NCBI GenBank assembly: GCA_964470865.1
Contig: CAYYFR010000002.1
Span: 62,001 to 126,000 of the forward strand
DNA length: 64,000 nucleotides
Direction of reading: 5' to 3'
DNA from: JAEUOS01 sp964470865
GTDB lineage: Bacteria; Pseudomonadota; Gammaproteobacteria; Burkholderiales; JAEUOS01
In this document: piece by piece, positions 30,201 to 37,289 of the stretch
How the letters are laid out: every line of letters begins with the position of its first letter
Position numbering within the stretch: position 1 is the first letter of the stretch
Program-made: the position numbers and the translations under genes
Notes under the pieces: generated by a model
Database searches by the model: none
The model's input: the letters and a program-made list of their open reading frames with translations, nothing else
Told to the model about the DNA's origin: nothing

Positions 30201-33200
30201 CCAGTGCCGCCGCGTTGCCCAGAATCAGCGTGCCGCCGGAAACTGTCGTCGCACCGGCATATGTGTTGGTGCCTGACAAAGTGACCGATGTGCCCGTGCT
30301 CTTGGTCAGCTGTACCGTGGCATCGCCAGCCAGATTGGCGCCGATAGAACCACTGCGCACATCGTAGGTGCTTCCGGTCAAGGTACCGGTGCCGGTGATG
30401 CTGCCCACTTGGAGAGATACATTGCCCGCGGTCTGGTTGAACGCCCCAAGGTCCAGCGCTCCGCCATTGACCGTGATCGCACCGCTGCCATACGCATTGT
30501 TCTTGCCGGAAACCAGCCGCGCGGCAGTCACGTTTGTTCCGCCCGAGTAGGAATTGGTGCCCGACAAGGTGATGTCACCAGTCCCCGCCTGCGTCACCGC
30601 ACCCGCGCCCGAAATGTTGCCCGCATAAACGAGCGCCGCCGAGCGATTGAACACCAATGTGCCAGCGGTGATCGTCGTATTGCCCGCGACCGTGCCGGTA
30701 GCCCCTCCATTGCCAACCTGCAGGGTGCCGTTTGTAATGCTCGTGTTGCCGCCATAGCTGCTGTCAGCGGCAAGAATCAGGGTCCCTGCACCATCTTTGT
30801 CCAGTGACCGGTTGCCTGCACTTTCAGTCAACGCACTGTTGAGCAGCAGGGTCGCACCCGTGGCGACATTGACCTTGGTGCTATTTCCGGTAAAAGCGAC
30901 GCTGCCGCCCACAGTGTTGCTGCCCGCTGTTGAAGCCAAGGTCGTGCTCGCCGCAAGATCGATTGCGTTGGCGATACTGATGGTGCCGCTCAGGTTGAGC
31001 GCACCGGCATCGACCGTCACTTTGCCCGCACCAAGCGCAGACGCGTTGCTGGCGGCCACAGACCCGGCGCTGATCGTCGTGCCCCCTGCATACGTATTTG
31101 CCAGCGAAAGCGCCAGGTTGCCAATGCCCTGCTTGACCACGCGCGCGCCGCTGCCAACGCCGCCCACGCCGCTTAACACACCGGTCTGCGAACCGGCACC
31201 CGAGTGGCTCAAGGTAACGACACCACCATTGTTGCCGACCTGGGTCGCGCCGATCGACAACGTGGTCGCAGCAGATACCTGGACCGCGCTTGCGGTCGCG
31301 TTTGTACTCACGAGCGCGCCAGTCACCACCGCGCCTCCACCACCGTTGACCGAAATCGTGCCGCTACCGCTGTTGATGGCGGCCCCGAGATTTACGCCGC
31401 CCGTGCCGCTGGTGATTGCCACCGACGCGCCGGCAACTCCGATGCTGCCGGACGCATTGCCGGTGATCGCGCCGCTTCCCAGTGCAGTCAAGGTCAGGCC
31501 GCCCGCTGCAGAATTGCTGATCGCCGCATTGACCACGATATTGTTGTTGGCTGTGAGTGTAAGGCGCCTGGCTGTCGCCCAGACAATCGGATCGATGATC
31601 GTGATGTTGCCGAGGCCGCCGGCTGACCCGTTGGCGGTGGTCACCGTCACGTTGTTGGTCGCCAGCGCCGTAGTCAGCGTGCCGGTCAGGAGATAGGAGT
31701 CGTCAATGGCGCCAAAGCCGGCAAAATTGGGCGGCAGCGAGGTTTCGACATTATCCGATGTCACGCCAGGGGCTGCGGCTTGAACGTTCGCAAGCGTCTC
31801 CGCGATGTAGATGTTGGTGGGATCGAGCAACAAGGTACCGTCGGAGAAGCCCTCGCGCCGCGCGCGGGTGTCGACTTGCCCGCGAAAGTACAAAACCCCT
31901 TTGCCGGAAGTCTCGACGAAACCGCCATTGCCACCCTGAACCCCACCCTGCGCCACGATTCCGCCACGGAAACTGGTGGACACATCCGCCCATACCACCA
32001 CCTTGCCACCGCCGCCCGCAAGGTCAGCGTTGGCTTTCAGAATCACGCCTGCATCAACGCTGGTGAAACGTGCGTTCTGCACCGCCGCGTTATGCCCCAT
32101 GTAGTCGCCGCCCACCAAAAGGGTGCCGCCACCTTGCTCGCCGGAAACATCAACGCGGGCATCCCCGATCAGGGCAACGACATCACCCAGTACCACGACA
32201 TTGCCGCCCTTGCCGTCCTGAACCGCCTGGACCGCCGTCGCAGGTGCCGCGGCATCCGGCGCCGCCACAGGTAGGTTGACCGGCGTCGCCTTGACCGTTA
32301 CCGCGAGCGCTGATCCGGCGCGCTGCCCGCTGCCCGGTGCGTCGATCACCGAAATCACATTCACCGCAGTGACCACAGTGGCCGCGCCAGGTAACGCGCC
32401 CTCACCCGCCAGGGACTGCCCGCCGCGGGCTTCAACCAGACCGGCTACGGTCGCCGTCCCGCTCTCGGCCTGGATCGTCACACTGCCGCCTGTGGGCCCA
32501 TTCGCCTCGGTGCGGCTGCCAGAGGCCACCTCGACATCCTTCTTCGCCCTGAAAACGATCCGGCCCTGGGCATTGACCTCCGCCGTGCTGGCACTGGCCA
32601 CGCCGCGCTGCCTGACATTGCCGGCAAACATGCCGATGGTGCCGCCCGAGGCCACCAGCTTGCCCAGATTGATTGCCTCGTTTTGCGTGGCGCTGATCTC
32701 CACCCGCAAATTGGGCGATTGCGGATTGATGATCTCCACGCTGTTGCCGGCGGCCAGGATGATCTCGCCCTTTGGAGTGTGGATCACGCCGCTGTTCTCG
32801 ACATTTCTGCCGATGAAATAGACAAATCCACCGTTCTGCGTGACGATGGTTCCCTGGTTGATCACGTTGCCGGTGCCGGGCGTGGCATCGAAACGGAACT
32901 TGCCGGCCAAAAGGTCGACGTTGCTGATGCCAAGGCTGGAGGCGACAAAGGCGGCAGTGTCGATGCGTGCCCCGGCGCCGATTGTGATACCGCTCGGGTT
33001 GATCAGGAACACTCGCCCGTTCGAGATGAGATTGCCGGCAATCTGCGACGGATCGCCGCCGGTGACCCGATTGAACACGCTGGAGACGGCGTTTTGCTGC
33101 ACGAACTGGGTGGTGGCGCCGCTGCCGATGGAGAAACTCTGCCAGTTGATGATCGTGCCCGGCGTGTTGGTCACCGTCAGCTGATTGCCGCTTGGCTGAA

Positions 33201-33363
33201 AACCGGCCGCGCCGTTGACCACTGTCGGGTTGATCGGCAGTGTTTGCGCCAACGCATTCGGCGGCCCGCAAAACACGCTGGCGACCGCAAACACCAGCAC
33301 TCGAGGCCGCCAAGCCGGAGCACCGGAAAACAGTGGTAACAGACAGGGTTCGTTTCGCTTCAT
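21247..33363 (-). CDS. Giant two-partner-secretion exoprotein (FHA-type TPS domain, beta-strand repeats)
   Basis: About 4038 aa. ATG 33363 opens a signal peptide (MKRNEPCLLPLFSGAPAW, hydrophobic core VLVFAVASVF, end NALAQ). The frame is open 90 codons further upstream, but that part has no export features. Residues about 40-300 form the filamentous-haemagglutinin TPS domain: IINWQSFSIGSGATTQFVQ, SQIAGNLISNGRVFLINPSG and GGFVYFIGRNVENSG. From about 650 to 3100 there are dozens of autotransporter-associated strand repeats of the type LTLSGANTYSGATTVSAGTL. A less repetitive region and a short KNKNRSDDACP end follow. The composition is rich in Gly, Ala, Ser and Thr and almost free of Cys. It is probably a long beta-helix exported by the tpsB product as an adhesin or matrix protein. 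Confidence 0.92.
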   Translation of the reverse strand: MKRNEPCLLPLFSGAPAWRPRVLVFAVASVFCGPPNALAQTLPINPTVVNGAAGFQPSGNQLTVTNTPGTIINWQSFSIGSGATTQFVQQNAVSSVFNRVTGGDPSQIAGNLISNGRVFLINPSGITIGAGARIDTAAFVASSLGISNVDLLAGKFRFDATPGTGNVINQGTIVTQNGGFVYFIGRNVENSGVIHTPKGEIILAAGNSVEIINPQSPNLRVEISATQNEAINLGKLVASGGTIGMFAGNVRQRGVASASTAEVNAQGRIVFRAKKDVEVASGSRTEANGPTGGSVTIQAESGTATVAGLVEARGGQSLAGEGALPGAATVVTAVNVISVIDAPGSGQRAGSALAVTVKATPVNLPVAAPDAAAPATAVQAVQDGKGGNVVVLGDVVALIGDARVDVSGEQGGGTLLVGGDYMGHNAAVQNARFTSVDAGVILKANADLAGGGGKVVVWADVSTSFRGGIVAQGGVQGGNGGFVETSGKGVLYFRGQVDTRARREGFSDGTLLLDPTNIYIAETLANVQAAAPGVTSDNVETSLPPNFAGFGAIDDSYLLTGTLTTALATNNVTVTTANGSAGGLGNITIIDPIVWATARRLTLTANNNIVVNAAISNSAAGGLTLTALGSGAITGNASGSIGVAGASVAITSGTGGVNLGAAINSGSGTISVNGGGGAVVTGALVSTNATASAVQVSAATTLSIGATQVGNNGGVVTLSHSGAGSQTGVLSGVGGVGSGARVVKQGIGNLALSLANTYAGGTTISAGSVAASNASALGAGKVTVDAGALNLSGTISIANAIDLAASTTLASTAGSNTVGGSVAFTGNSTKVNVATGATLLLNSALTESAGNRSLDKDGAGTLILAADSSYGGNTSITNGTLQVGNGGATGTVAGNTTITAGTLVFNRSAALVYAGNISGAGAVTQAGTGDITLSGTNSYSGGTNVTAARLVSGKNNAYGSGAITVNGGALDLGAFNQTAGNVSLQVGSITGTGTLTGSTYDVRSGSIGANLAGDATVQLTKSTGTSVTLSGTNTYAGATTVSGGTLILGNAAALGSTTGVSVASGATLDIGGQAVGAGAAVSLAGGTLANSIGSGSFGGAIALSANSTISVGGTQLTLAGVISEDASPRSVTKTGAGVVVLSASNTFSGDLTISAGTVSAGTAANLGSGNLVFNGGALLATSGFATAKTVTLAAAGNINTGANTVTLSGKISGNGGMLGKGGSGTLVIGNAANDYDQGTEVSAGTLRAGVATAFGSGSLTLSAGTTVDINGLAVANNMSLAGATLTDSVGDGSVGGTVALTAAGNLFSTIATKALTLNGVISGGAGNTLAIGGAGTVVYAKDNTYTGQTSISTGATLQIGAGGATGSVAGVLDNAGTLAFNRSGTFNVAGLSGAGAVAQNGSGILALGGDNSGFIGALTVNDGTLQLTSANALGATSGVTVAGGRTLDLNGQTVLGTPSLLLNGGRLLNSSASTDALFGGAITLGATSTLEVTTAARSMALGGAIGGSAGAGLLKAGAGTVVLGVANAYSGLTDVQAGTLAVTANNALGTTAAGTSVALGAAIDLRGSNYTSAEALTLNGGSALLASTGTSSFGGQITLGATSTIDVAGSRLTLSNAIGDGGGGFGLLKAGAGVLELGGVNTYGGATTINGGIVSIDADARLGAAPVAATPGNLNLSGGTLAVTGSFALNANRGIALGAGGGTIDVAASQTLDYAGVITGANALSKSGAGTLVLGGANLFSGEFAINGGTVSAADAGNLGAGSLAFDGGTLLATATITTAKALALNGAATIDTNANAVTLGGIVSGVGSLGKIGAGMLSLNGANSYSGATTVSAGTLALGTATALGTSAGGTTVGSGAILDLNGQAVGAETLALNGGTLANSTASASLAGTVSFSGASTVSVAGTQLTFSGANGGTGSMDKTGSGTLILAGANAQTGGTTISAGVLQVGAGGAAGSLAGDVTNNATLSFDRSDALTHAGVISGSGTVSQAGGGVLTLSGANTFSGAANVASATLRLGNATALGTNAGTTTVAAGATLDLDGQAVGTESLVLSGGTLANNGASNASLAGPVSLAAPGSTLASVGGRSLLITGLVSGAKGVNIGGAGIVVLAADNTYSGSTSIATGSTLQVGNGATAGAIAGAISNSGTLAFNRSDSVTYSADLGGTGGVTQAGSGILILSGNNTFTGATLVSSGTLRVGSATALGSVLAGTTVAAAAMLDINGQTVGAEAVTLAGGIIANSTGSGALSGAIGLTGNSAVNVTGTALALSGGIGGGAFGITKSGAGVLVLSGGNTYTGVTSVNAGVLQAGALNGLAAGSAHDVASGATLDLNGNNASVASIGGAGGVSLGSATLTSAGSGSTTFSGLVTGTAASGLVKLGSGTLLLSGNNTGLDGAVNVGAGTLSLGNAGALGSLVGGTTVASGATLDVNGQAVGAEALALNGGTVANGAGSGSLAGVVTFTGASTVNVAGTQLTLSGANGGTGSVDKTGSGVLILSGANSQSGGTTLSQGVLQVGAGGTSGSLAGSITNNAILTFNRNDALAHGGAIGGTGVVNQSGLGVLTLSGANSHTGSTNVTSGTLVLGSATALGTTAGGTTVATGAILDLNGQAVGAEALALDGATLANGAGSGSLAGGVTFTGANIVNVAGTQLTLSGANGGAGSVDKTGSGTLILSGANSQSGGTSISQGVLQVGAGGTSGSLAGSITNNATLTFNRSDALAHGGAIGGTGVVNQSGLGILTLSGANSYSGATNANSGTLALGSATALGTTAGGTTVASGATLDLNGQAVAAEALALNGATLANGAGSGSLAGVVTFTATSTVNVAGAQLTLSGANGGTGSVDKTGSGTLILSGANSQSGGTTISQGVLQVGAGGTTGSLTGSITNNATLTFNRSDALAHGGAIGGTGVVNQSGLGILTLSGANTYSGVTNANSGMLALGSATALGTTAGGTVVANGATLDIKGQALGIEAVTLNGATLSNSSGSGSLSGAVTLTSATSIDVAAGQLVLSGPVGGTGSMSKEGTANLRLAGNNTFSGSVAVNAGTLQVAANSALGTATNGTTVNSGATLELDSTAMTGIGTEALVLNSGASAATLKVSGGGTVAIGSGIVLSGGGGAAAQIMLSGNGSSLNLGNNTINGSASVVERLVVTGAGSSVLTIGDIGAGVALGGLSVQAGTIALTGSTYRSAGMTNLTGNVVNSGGTALDLAFDDLDISGALNAGGQALTLHPLLSSRSIALGGASGGAFLGLSAADLNALANVSTLTIGGAPQTGAINVVGNVSAAASGAGTVNLTNQTGGIDFSANLSIKSGALLNVMANAGGNPGAITAAGGGAIFAGQLSLQAQGGIGVLAAPVKLGNSAVLTAANTGAGGIFVQANSAGDQVDLTVAAAGVSNAGSGAIVLQSANNLTIDGKVSSGNGNVTLQAGTGAGNADFLLPSASGPAGALGNVQINSVALAGPAIDSGTGNILIQSTGSVTQLDAGNSGLRTTGTGSLTVQTFNDVGGLSPDRNTRAQIKLENNNAAAGNSVGGNITLEAMLASKNPNRTTGDDYGNGNISFKSGANLVLKGVGTAGDIQLTAAGHDILSTASLQGNNVVIIADGSSAGPGNGNIVVGIGIPNSVIKNGKAGGSLQLRAVRDITLNETIGEGNASRFNHALTLVAGNDINVNRSIWLDGNLSLQSNAPSAVIGAGVAMPSTGSVNLVNASTTQVLEVRAKTIAIGDAVNPVKAVKISATGTAGANAKLGVSLESDGNLGMSVLGGVEIKAGTANGQNADAAVNIKGSSVAIESGGSLVITAGTASGAKADASVNLTAPALQLKIGSLAAGGDMKMFAGTASGGGTANALVDASTAKSFVVGGDLIIQGGSADSASAAIARVDPAGPMTISTGRGLALIAGTSPTNSSASITNTGIINLLVNQNGLPAANKTDLTSAGLGLVASNLILVGNSNSGVYNIDANDLLNKLPKPVAPNALPLGYLAAPITLGGGALVTYIDAGRNEAFILSGVDSLFNPAQPDTPVGIARTIINLQDPNKNKNRSDDACP
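24521..26113 (-). repeat. Three tandem 531-bp (177-codon) repeats inside tpsA
   Basis: The marker GTTCCGCCTGCCGTCGT recurs at 24521, 25052 and 25583, and a diverged copy (GTTCCTCC) stands at 26114: exactly 531 bp apart each time. Each unit encodes 177 residues, including LDLNGQAV, LTLSGANGG, VDKTGSGTLILSGANSQSGG, QGVLQVGAGG, LTFNRSDALAHGGAIGGTG and VVNQSGLGILTLSGAN. Some blocks are identical between copies, which suggests recent duplication. A more diverged relative lies at about 27281-27808. Confidence 0.9.
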
Positions 33364-33510
33364 GGCCAATCCAATCCGCGCCCTCGCCGCATTCAACGAC
33401 GACGCACCAACACTGCATGTGCGAAAGCTTGCACGACGCCCGCAACGCCTCCGGTTTCCCTCACGGCCGAATGCTAACGCAGAAGCAAAACAAGCGCGTC
33501 GGTTGGCCGC

Positions 33511-33532
33511 TGACAAACGCAAAAGCTTGTCA
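33511..33532. promoter_or_regulatory. Perfect dyad TGACAA-N10-TTGTCA upstream of tpsA
   Basis: A 6-bp perfect inverted repeat (33511-33516 and 33527-33532) lies in the 211-bp gap between the crp-type gene and tpsA, about 150 bp before the tpsA start. Its 22-bp span fits a dimeric HTH regulator such as the Crp-type protein encoded just upstream. The half-site is not the E. coli CRP or FNR consensus. On the minus strand it includes TTGACA, which could double as a -35 box. It is a single copy, so binding is unproven. Confidence 0.4.
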
Positions 33533-33574
33533 AATCCGTCGCCGGGGAGAGGCCCGGAATCGGCTTTTCCGGGG

Positions 33575-34249
33575 CTAAAGTCGCGGCAACATGCGTTCGC
33601 GCAGCACAATGGAACCATCCGGCTGCACTTCAATATACCCCTCGACCTCCAGCCCCTTCATGACACGGCTCACCATTTCACGTGAGGCGCCGATCATCTT
33701 GGCGATGTCCTGGCGCGGCAGTTTGCCCTTGACCACCTTGCGGCCGCCCACATCCTCGGAGAATTCGAGCAGTACCCGTGCCACCCGGCCGTATACATCG
33801 AGCAGGGCCAGGCTTTCAATCTTGCGATCAGCTTCACGCAGGCGCTTCACCAAGCCGCGCATGATGACCATCGCCATCTCGAAATTGTCCTGCAGCAGTA
33901 CGTGAAAATCCTCTTTGGAAATCCAGACAAACTCGCTTTGCTCGATTGTCACCACCGAGGCAGCACGCGGCGCGCCGTCGAGCAATCCCATCTCGCCGAA
34001 AAAATCACCCGGGCCCAGCACGCTCAAGATGACTTCCTTGCCCTCTTCGTCGGACATCTGCACCTTGGTTCGCCCGGCGATCACGATATACAGACTGTCA
34101 GTCGGGTCCCCGGCCTTGAGAATTGTGCGGTTCTTCGGTGCCGACTTGCGTGCCATGACACCGGCCAGCGCCTTTAACTGGGCCTCGTCGAGCACCGCGA
34201 ACAGCGGGACACTGCGCAAGATTCCGACGTGAATGCTGGGCTGAGCCAT
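33575..34249 (-). CDS. Crp/Fnr-family transcriptional regulator within the TPS cassette
   Basis: 224 aa. The N-terminal cyclic-nucleotide-binding fold spans about 15-125 (RTILKAGDPTDSLYIVIAGR; phosphate-binding-cassette-like FGEMGLLDGAPRAASVV at 84-100). A dimer helix follows (about 125-150), then a Crp-type HTH with DIAKMIGASREMVSRVMKGL at 181-200. The pocket has Arg95-Ala96 where E. coli CRP has Arg-Ser, so ligand use may differ. No Fnr-type Cys cluster is present. ATG 34249 has a CGGGAG Shine-Dalgarno; the longer frame lacks one. It lies 31 bp after tpsB and 211 bp before tpsA, so it probably controls this cassette. Confidence 0.92.
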   Translation of the reverse strand: MAQPSIHVGILRSVPLFAVLDEAQLKALAGVMARKSAPKNRTILKAGDPTDSLYIVIAGRTKVQMSDEEGKEVILSVLGPGDFFGEMGLLDGAPRAASVVTIEQSEFVWISKEDFHVLLQDNFEMAMVIMRGLVKRLREADRKIESLALLDVYGRVARVLLEFSEDVGGRKVVKGKLPRQDIAKMIGASREMVSRVMKGLEVEGYIEVQPDGSIVLRERMLPRL

Positions 34250-34280
34250 CGATTTCTCCCGTTTTGGTTTCTTGCCTTGG

Positions 34281-36116
34281 TCAGAACAGAAAGACCATGG
34301 CGCCATGCATGCGGAATTGCTTGAGCGACACCGGCAGTTGGGTATTGCCGGTGTTGCTGGGAAGGTTCGCGAACGACGCGTCCAGGCGAAAACTCAGGCT
34401 GTTTCCGAGCGCAAGCCTGAGCCCGGCTCCGGTTCCCGACGCGCTGACCCTCTGCGTATCGCCCGGCTGCGGCTGGTTGCGCACCAGGTGTCCGGTATCG
34501 TGGAACAGCACCGCGCGCAGCTTCGCATTTTCACCAATCCGCAGAATCCGCGAAAGCTCCGGCGTATACACCTCGAAGTTGGCGTAGACGCCGTAGTCGT
34601 TGGCAAACTGACGCTCGGAGAAGCCGCGCACCGTGGTCGCACCACCGATACCGAATTGCTCACCGGCCACCAACATGTCGCTGGTCGCCTGGCCGGCGAG
34701 GTTCAAGCGGATCTGCCAGTCACTGGCGAATGCGCGATAGTGCGACACACCGTAGCGAAAGATGGTGTAGCCCGGGCGAGCACCGGGAACCAGCCCGGTG
34801 CCCGAACTGCCGCGCGAAAAATCGAATGCACGACTACCGCCGAATGAGCCACCGGGAATGTTGCGGTTGTAACTGACGAAGAAACTCGTTTCGGCGGTCT
34901 GCTCGCGGTAGGTCCCGGCATAGGTCACGCTGACAGGCCTTACCGTGATGTCCGGGATGATCTGCTGCCCGCCACCGAGTGGTGTCACGCTGTTCTGGTA
35001 ATAGCGTAAGTCCCAAGCATAGATCAGGCGATGCTCCAGCTTGCCAATGGCCGCCAGGTTCTGGGTGTAGCGTACGCCAAACACCGTGCCGCGGCCGGAA
35101 ACATTGAAAATATTCTGCACCACTCCGGAATTGACATTCGAATAGCCGGCGGTGAAATCGAGCGTATCACCGACCGCATACAGCGGAATCCGGTACTGCA
35201 GACCAAGAATCGCGACGTCGCGGCTATAACCCCGAAAGCGGTTGCGCTCGTCGGGTGACGTGACCACTTGTGCTGCGAAAACATGATCGCGGCCCAACAC
35301 GTTGGCCGTTTGCATGCCCAGCCCAATCCGGTAAGCGCCGGTGTTTCCCGATCCTGTGTTGTCCAACGAGGCGTTCCAGCGCGTGATTCTGTCCTCGGCG
35401 ACCCGAATTACAGCGTCCACCTCGCCCTCGGTGCTGCCGGCCCGCAGCAAAACCGTGGTCGCTTTGCCGGGGTTCTCGTTGGCCAGCCGAAGATTGCTGG
35501 CAATCGCGTTGCTGTTGGGCGCCTGGCCCTCTTTGAGCGCCGGCAAGCTGGCACGGATGTTCGCTTCCGGGTAGGCGGAATTGCCTTCGACCATCACCTT
35601 GCCCACGCGCGGCTCGATCACCTGAAACCTGATGGCGCCCTGCTCCAACTCTTGTTCCGGCAGCAGCACCTGTACCGACCCGAAACCCGAATCGACGAAT
35701 GTACGCTCCAGCGCCTCGAGAGCGCGCTGCACATCGCCAAATTCACGATCCGGCCCCAAAAATGGCTGCAGAACCGCGTCGATACGGTCGGCAGCCACCA
35801 GTGTCGCGCCGACAACATCGAACTTTCTGATCGCGAAACGCGGCCCGCCGGAGTTGGCCGGCGCATTCCCTGCCGCTGCCGCTGGCTGACTTACTGCCGG
35901 GGTGGACGGGACCGCTTGCACCGGCGCGCCACCAGCACCTGGCGCCTGTGCCAGTTCGCGCGGATTGCGCGAACTCATGCCGTCGCCTGCCAACGCTCCT
36001 GGTGCCTGGCACAGCACAAGGCCGGTCAGAACCACCATCATCGGCCGCAACCACGGGGACGCCAAGCGCTTGCGCGGCGTGCGATCACCCCAACAAGTTT
36101 TGCGCCTGGATTTCAA
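34281..36116 (-). CDS. TpsB: ShlB/FhaC-family outer-membrane transporter
   Basis: Omp85-superfamily pore that exports the TpsA partner. From the chosen start it has 611 aa: a signal peptide (hydrophobic core MMVVLTGLVLC, end GALAG), a Pro/Ala-rich linker, two POTRA domains (about 95-170 and 171-245; AIRKFDVVGATLVAADRI and IEPRVGKVMVEGNSAYPE), then a beta-barrel with the conserved VRGFSERQFANDYG loop motif and a terminal Phe (MVFLF). TTG at 36116 is preferred because GGGGGGAAAG stands just before it and a basic n-region follows. ATG codons at 36197 and 36227 would place extra sequence before the signal peptide; ATG 36041 would remove the basic region. It is the first gene of the cassette. Confidence 0.9.
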   Translation of the reverse strand: MKSRRKTCWGDRTPRKRLASPWLRPMMVVLTGLVLCQAPGALAGDGMSSRNPRELAQAPGAGGAPVQAVPSTPAVSQPAAAAGNAPANSGGPRFAIRKFDVVGATLVAADRIDAVLQPFLGPDREFGDVQRALEALERTFVDSGFGSVQVLLPEQELEQGAIRFQVIEPRVGKVMVEGNSAYPEANIRASLPALKEGQAPNSNAIASNLRLANENPGKATTVLLRAGSTEGEVDAVIRVAEDRITRWNASLDNTGSGNTGAYRIGLGMQTANVLGRDHVFAAQVVTSPDERNRFRGYSRDVAILGLQYRIPLYAVGDTLDFTAGYSNVNSGVVQNIFNVSGRGTVFGVRYTQNLAAIGKLEHRLIYAWDLRYYQNSVTPLGGGQQIIPDITVRPVSVTYAGTYREQTAETSFFVSYNRNIPGGSFGGSRAFDFSRGSSGTGLVPGARPGYTIFRYGVSHYRAFASDWQIRLNLAGQATSDMLVAGEQFGIGGATTVRGFSERQFANDYGVYANFEVYTPELSRILRIGENAKLRAVLFHDTGHLVRNQPQPGDTQRVSASGTGAGLRLALGNSLSFRLDASFANLPSNTGNTQLPVSLKQFRMHGAMVFLF

Positions 36117-36289
36117 GTCTTTCCCCCCTTCCCATGCCAGCCGCAACCGATGCCTGGAGGCGGCCCGGTGTGCTTCGTGTGGGATAATTCCGATCATGCC
36201 GGGATGGCAGCGCAACAATCGCGCCAACCCGCACCAACTTCATCCAATTTATCAAGTATAGCCACAAAAATCCACATGGTCGCGCACAA

Positions 36290-37258
36290 ATGAGCCCAAC
36301 CAAACATGCCAAAGTCCTGATTCTGGGTTCGGGCCCTGCCGGGTACAGCGCTGCGGTGTATGCCGCGCGTGCCAACCTGAAGCCGGTCCTTGTCACCGGC
36401 ATCGAACAGGGTGGCCAATTGATGACCACCACAGACGTTGACAACTGGCCGGCCGATGCCGAAGGCGTGCAGGGTCCGGAGCTGATGGAGCGCTTTCGCA
36501 AGCATGCCGAACGGTTTGGCACCGAGATGGTGTTCGACCATATTCATACTGCGAAACTGGGCGAACTACCGATTACCCTGATCGGCGACAGCAACACCTA
36601 CACCTGCGACGCGCTGATCATCGCCACCGGCGCTTCAGCCATGTATCTGGGTCTTGAATCCGAGCAGAAGTTCATGGGCCGGGGAGTGTCCGGTTGCGCG
36701 ACATGTGACGGGTTTTTCTACAAGAACCAGGACGTTTGCGTGGTCGGTGGAGGCAATACCGCAGTTGAAGAAGCGTTGTATCTATCCAACATCGCACGCT
36801 CGGTCACCGTCATTCATCGTCGCAACCGCTTTCGCGCCGAGGCTATCCTGATCGACAAGCTGATGGCCAAGCAGGCGGAAGGCAAAGTCCGCATCGAATG
36901 GAACCAGACCCTCGACGAAGTGCTGGGCGACGATGCGGGCGGTGTGACCGGTGTACGAATCAAGCCTGGCGCTGAAGGCGCAACACGCGATCTGGCGGTA
37001 ACCGGTTGTTTCATCGCCATCGGCCACAAGCCGAATACCCAGATCTTCGCCGGCCAGGTTGAAATGAACTCGGGCGGTTACATCAAGACGCGCAGTGGCA
37101 CCGAAGGTATGGCCACGGCCACCAGTCAGCCCGGCGTGTTCGCTGCCGGCGACGTCCAGGATCATGTGTACCGCCAAGCGGTGACAAGTGCCGGCACTGG
37201 CTGCATGGCGGCGCTTGATGCGCAGCGTTACCTTGAGTTGCGCAGCGACAGCGCCTGA
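36290..37258 (+). CDS. trxB: Thioredoxin reductase (NADPH)
   Basis: FAD flavoenzyme that reduces thioredoxin with NADPH; 322 aa. FAD-binding GSGPAGYSAAVYAARA lies near the N-terminus, GGQLMTTTDVDNWP follows, the redox-active CATC is in GVSGCATCDGFF (about 136-147), NADPH-binding VVGGGNTAVEEALYLS comes next, and GVFAAGDVQDHVYRQAVTSAGTG is near the end. ATG 36290 starts MSPTKHAKVLILGSGPAG. The upstream 173 bp are shared with divergent tpsB. An Smr gene follows after 31 bp. Confidence 0.97.
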   Translation: MSPTKHAKVLILGSGPAGYSAAVYAARANLKPVLVTGIEQGGQLMTTTDVDNWPADAEGVQGPELMERFRKHAERFGTEMVFDHIHTAKLGELPITLIGDSNTYTCDALIIATGASAMYLGLESEQKFMGRGVSGCATCDGFFYKNQDVCVVGGGNTAVEEALYLSNIARSVTVIHRRNRFRAEAILIDKLMAKQAEGKVRIEWNQTLDEVLGDDAGGVTGVRIKPGAEGATRDLAVTGCFIAIGHKPNTQIFAGQVEMNSGGYIKTRSGTEGMATATSQPGVFAAGDVQDHVYRQAVTSAGTGCMAALDAQRYLELRSDSA

Positions 37259-37289
37259 AACAGGCGCACCACTGCAGCACCGGCGAGTC

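Larger units (their letters stand above)
20011..36289. other. Accessory cassette inserted between ftsK and trxB
   Basis: This 16.3 kb block holds four minus-strand genes, tpsB-crp-tpsA-fecR, and separates ftsK from trxB. In many betaproteobacteria ftsK and trxB are close divergent neighbours; that is prior knowledge, not seen here. The flanks are conserved housekeeping genes. I saw no integrase, transposase, tRNA gene or obvious direct repeats at the borders, so the way it arrived is unknown. Confidence 0.5.

Noticed and set aside
24000..33000. Many long plus-strand open frames opposite tpsA, such as 26407-27849 and 22.0-23.0 kb
   Set aside because: They are antisense shadows of the repetitive, GC-rich tpsA frame. 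Their proteins are Pro/Ala/Arg-rich with no family motifs, whereas the minus strand carries a coherent TPS domain and repeats.
20011..36289. Cassette considered as a prophage, transposon or integrative element
   Set aside because: No integrase, transposase, phage genes, flanking tRNA or terminal repeats were seen; it is described only as an inserted cassette.
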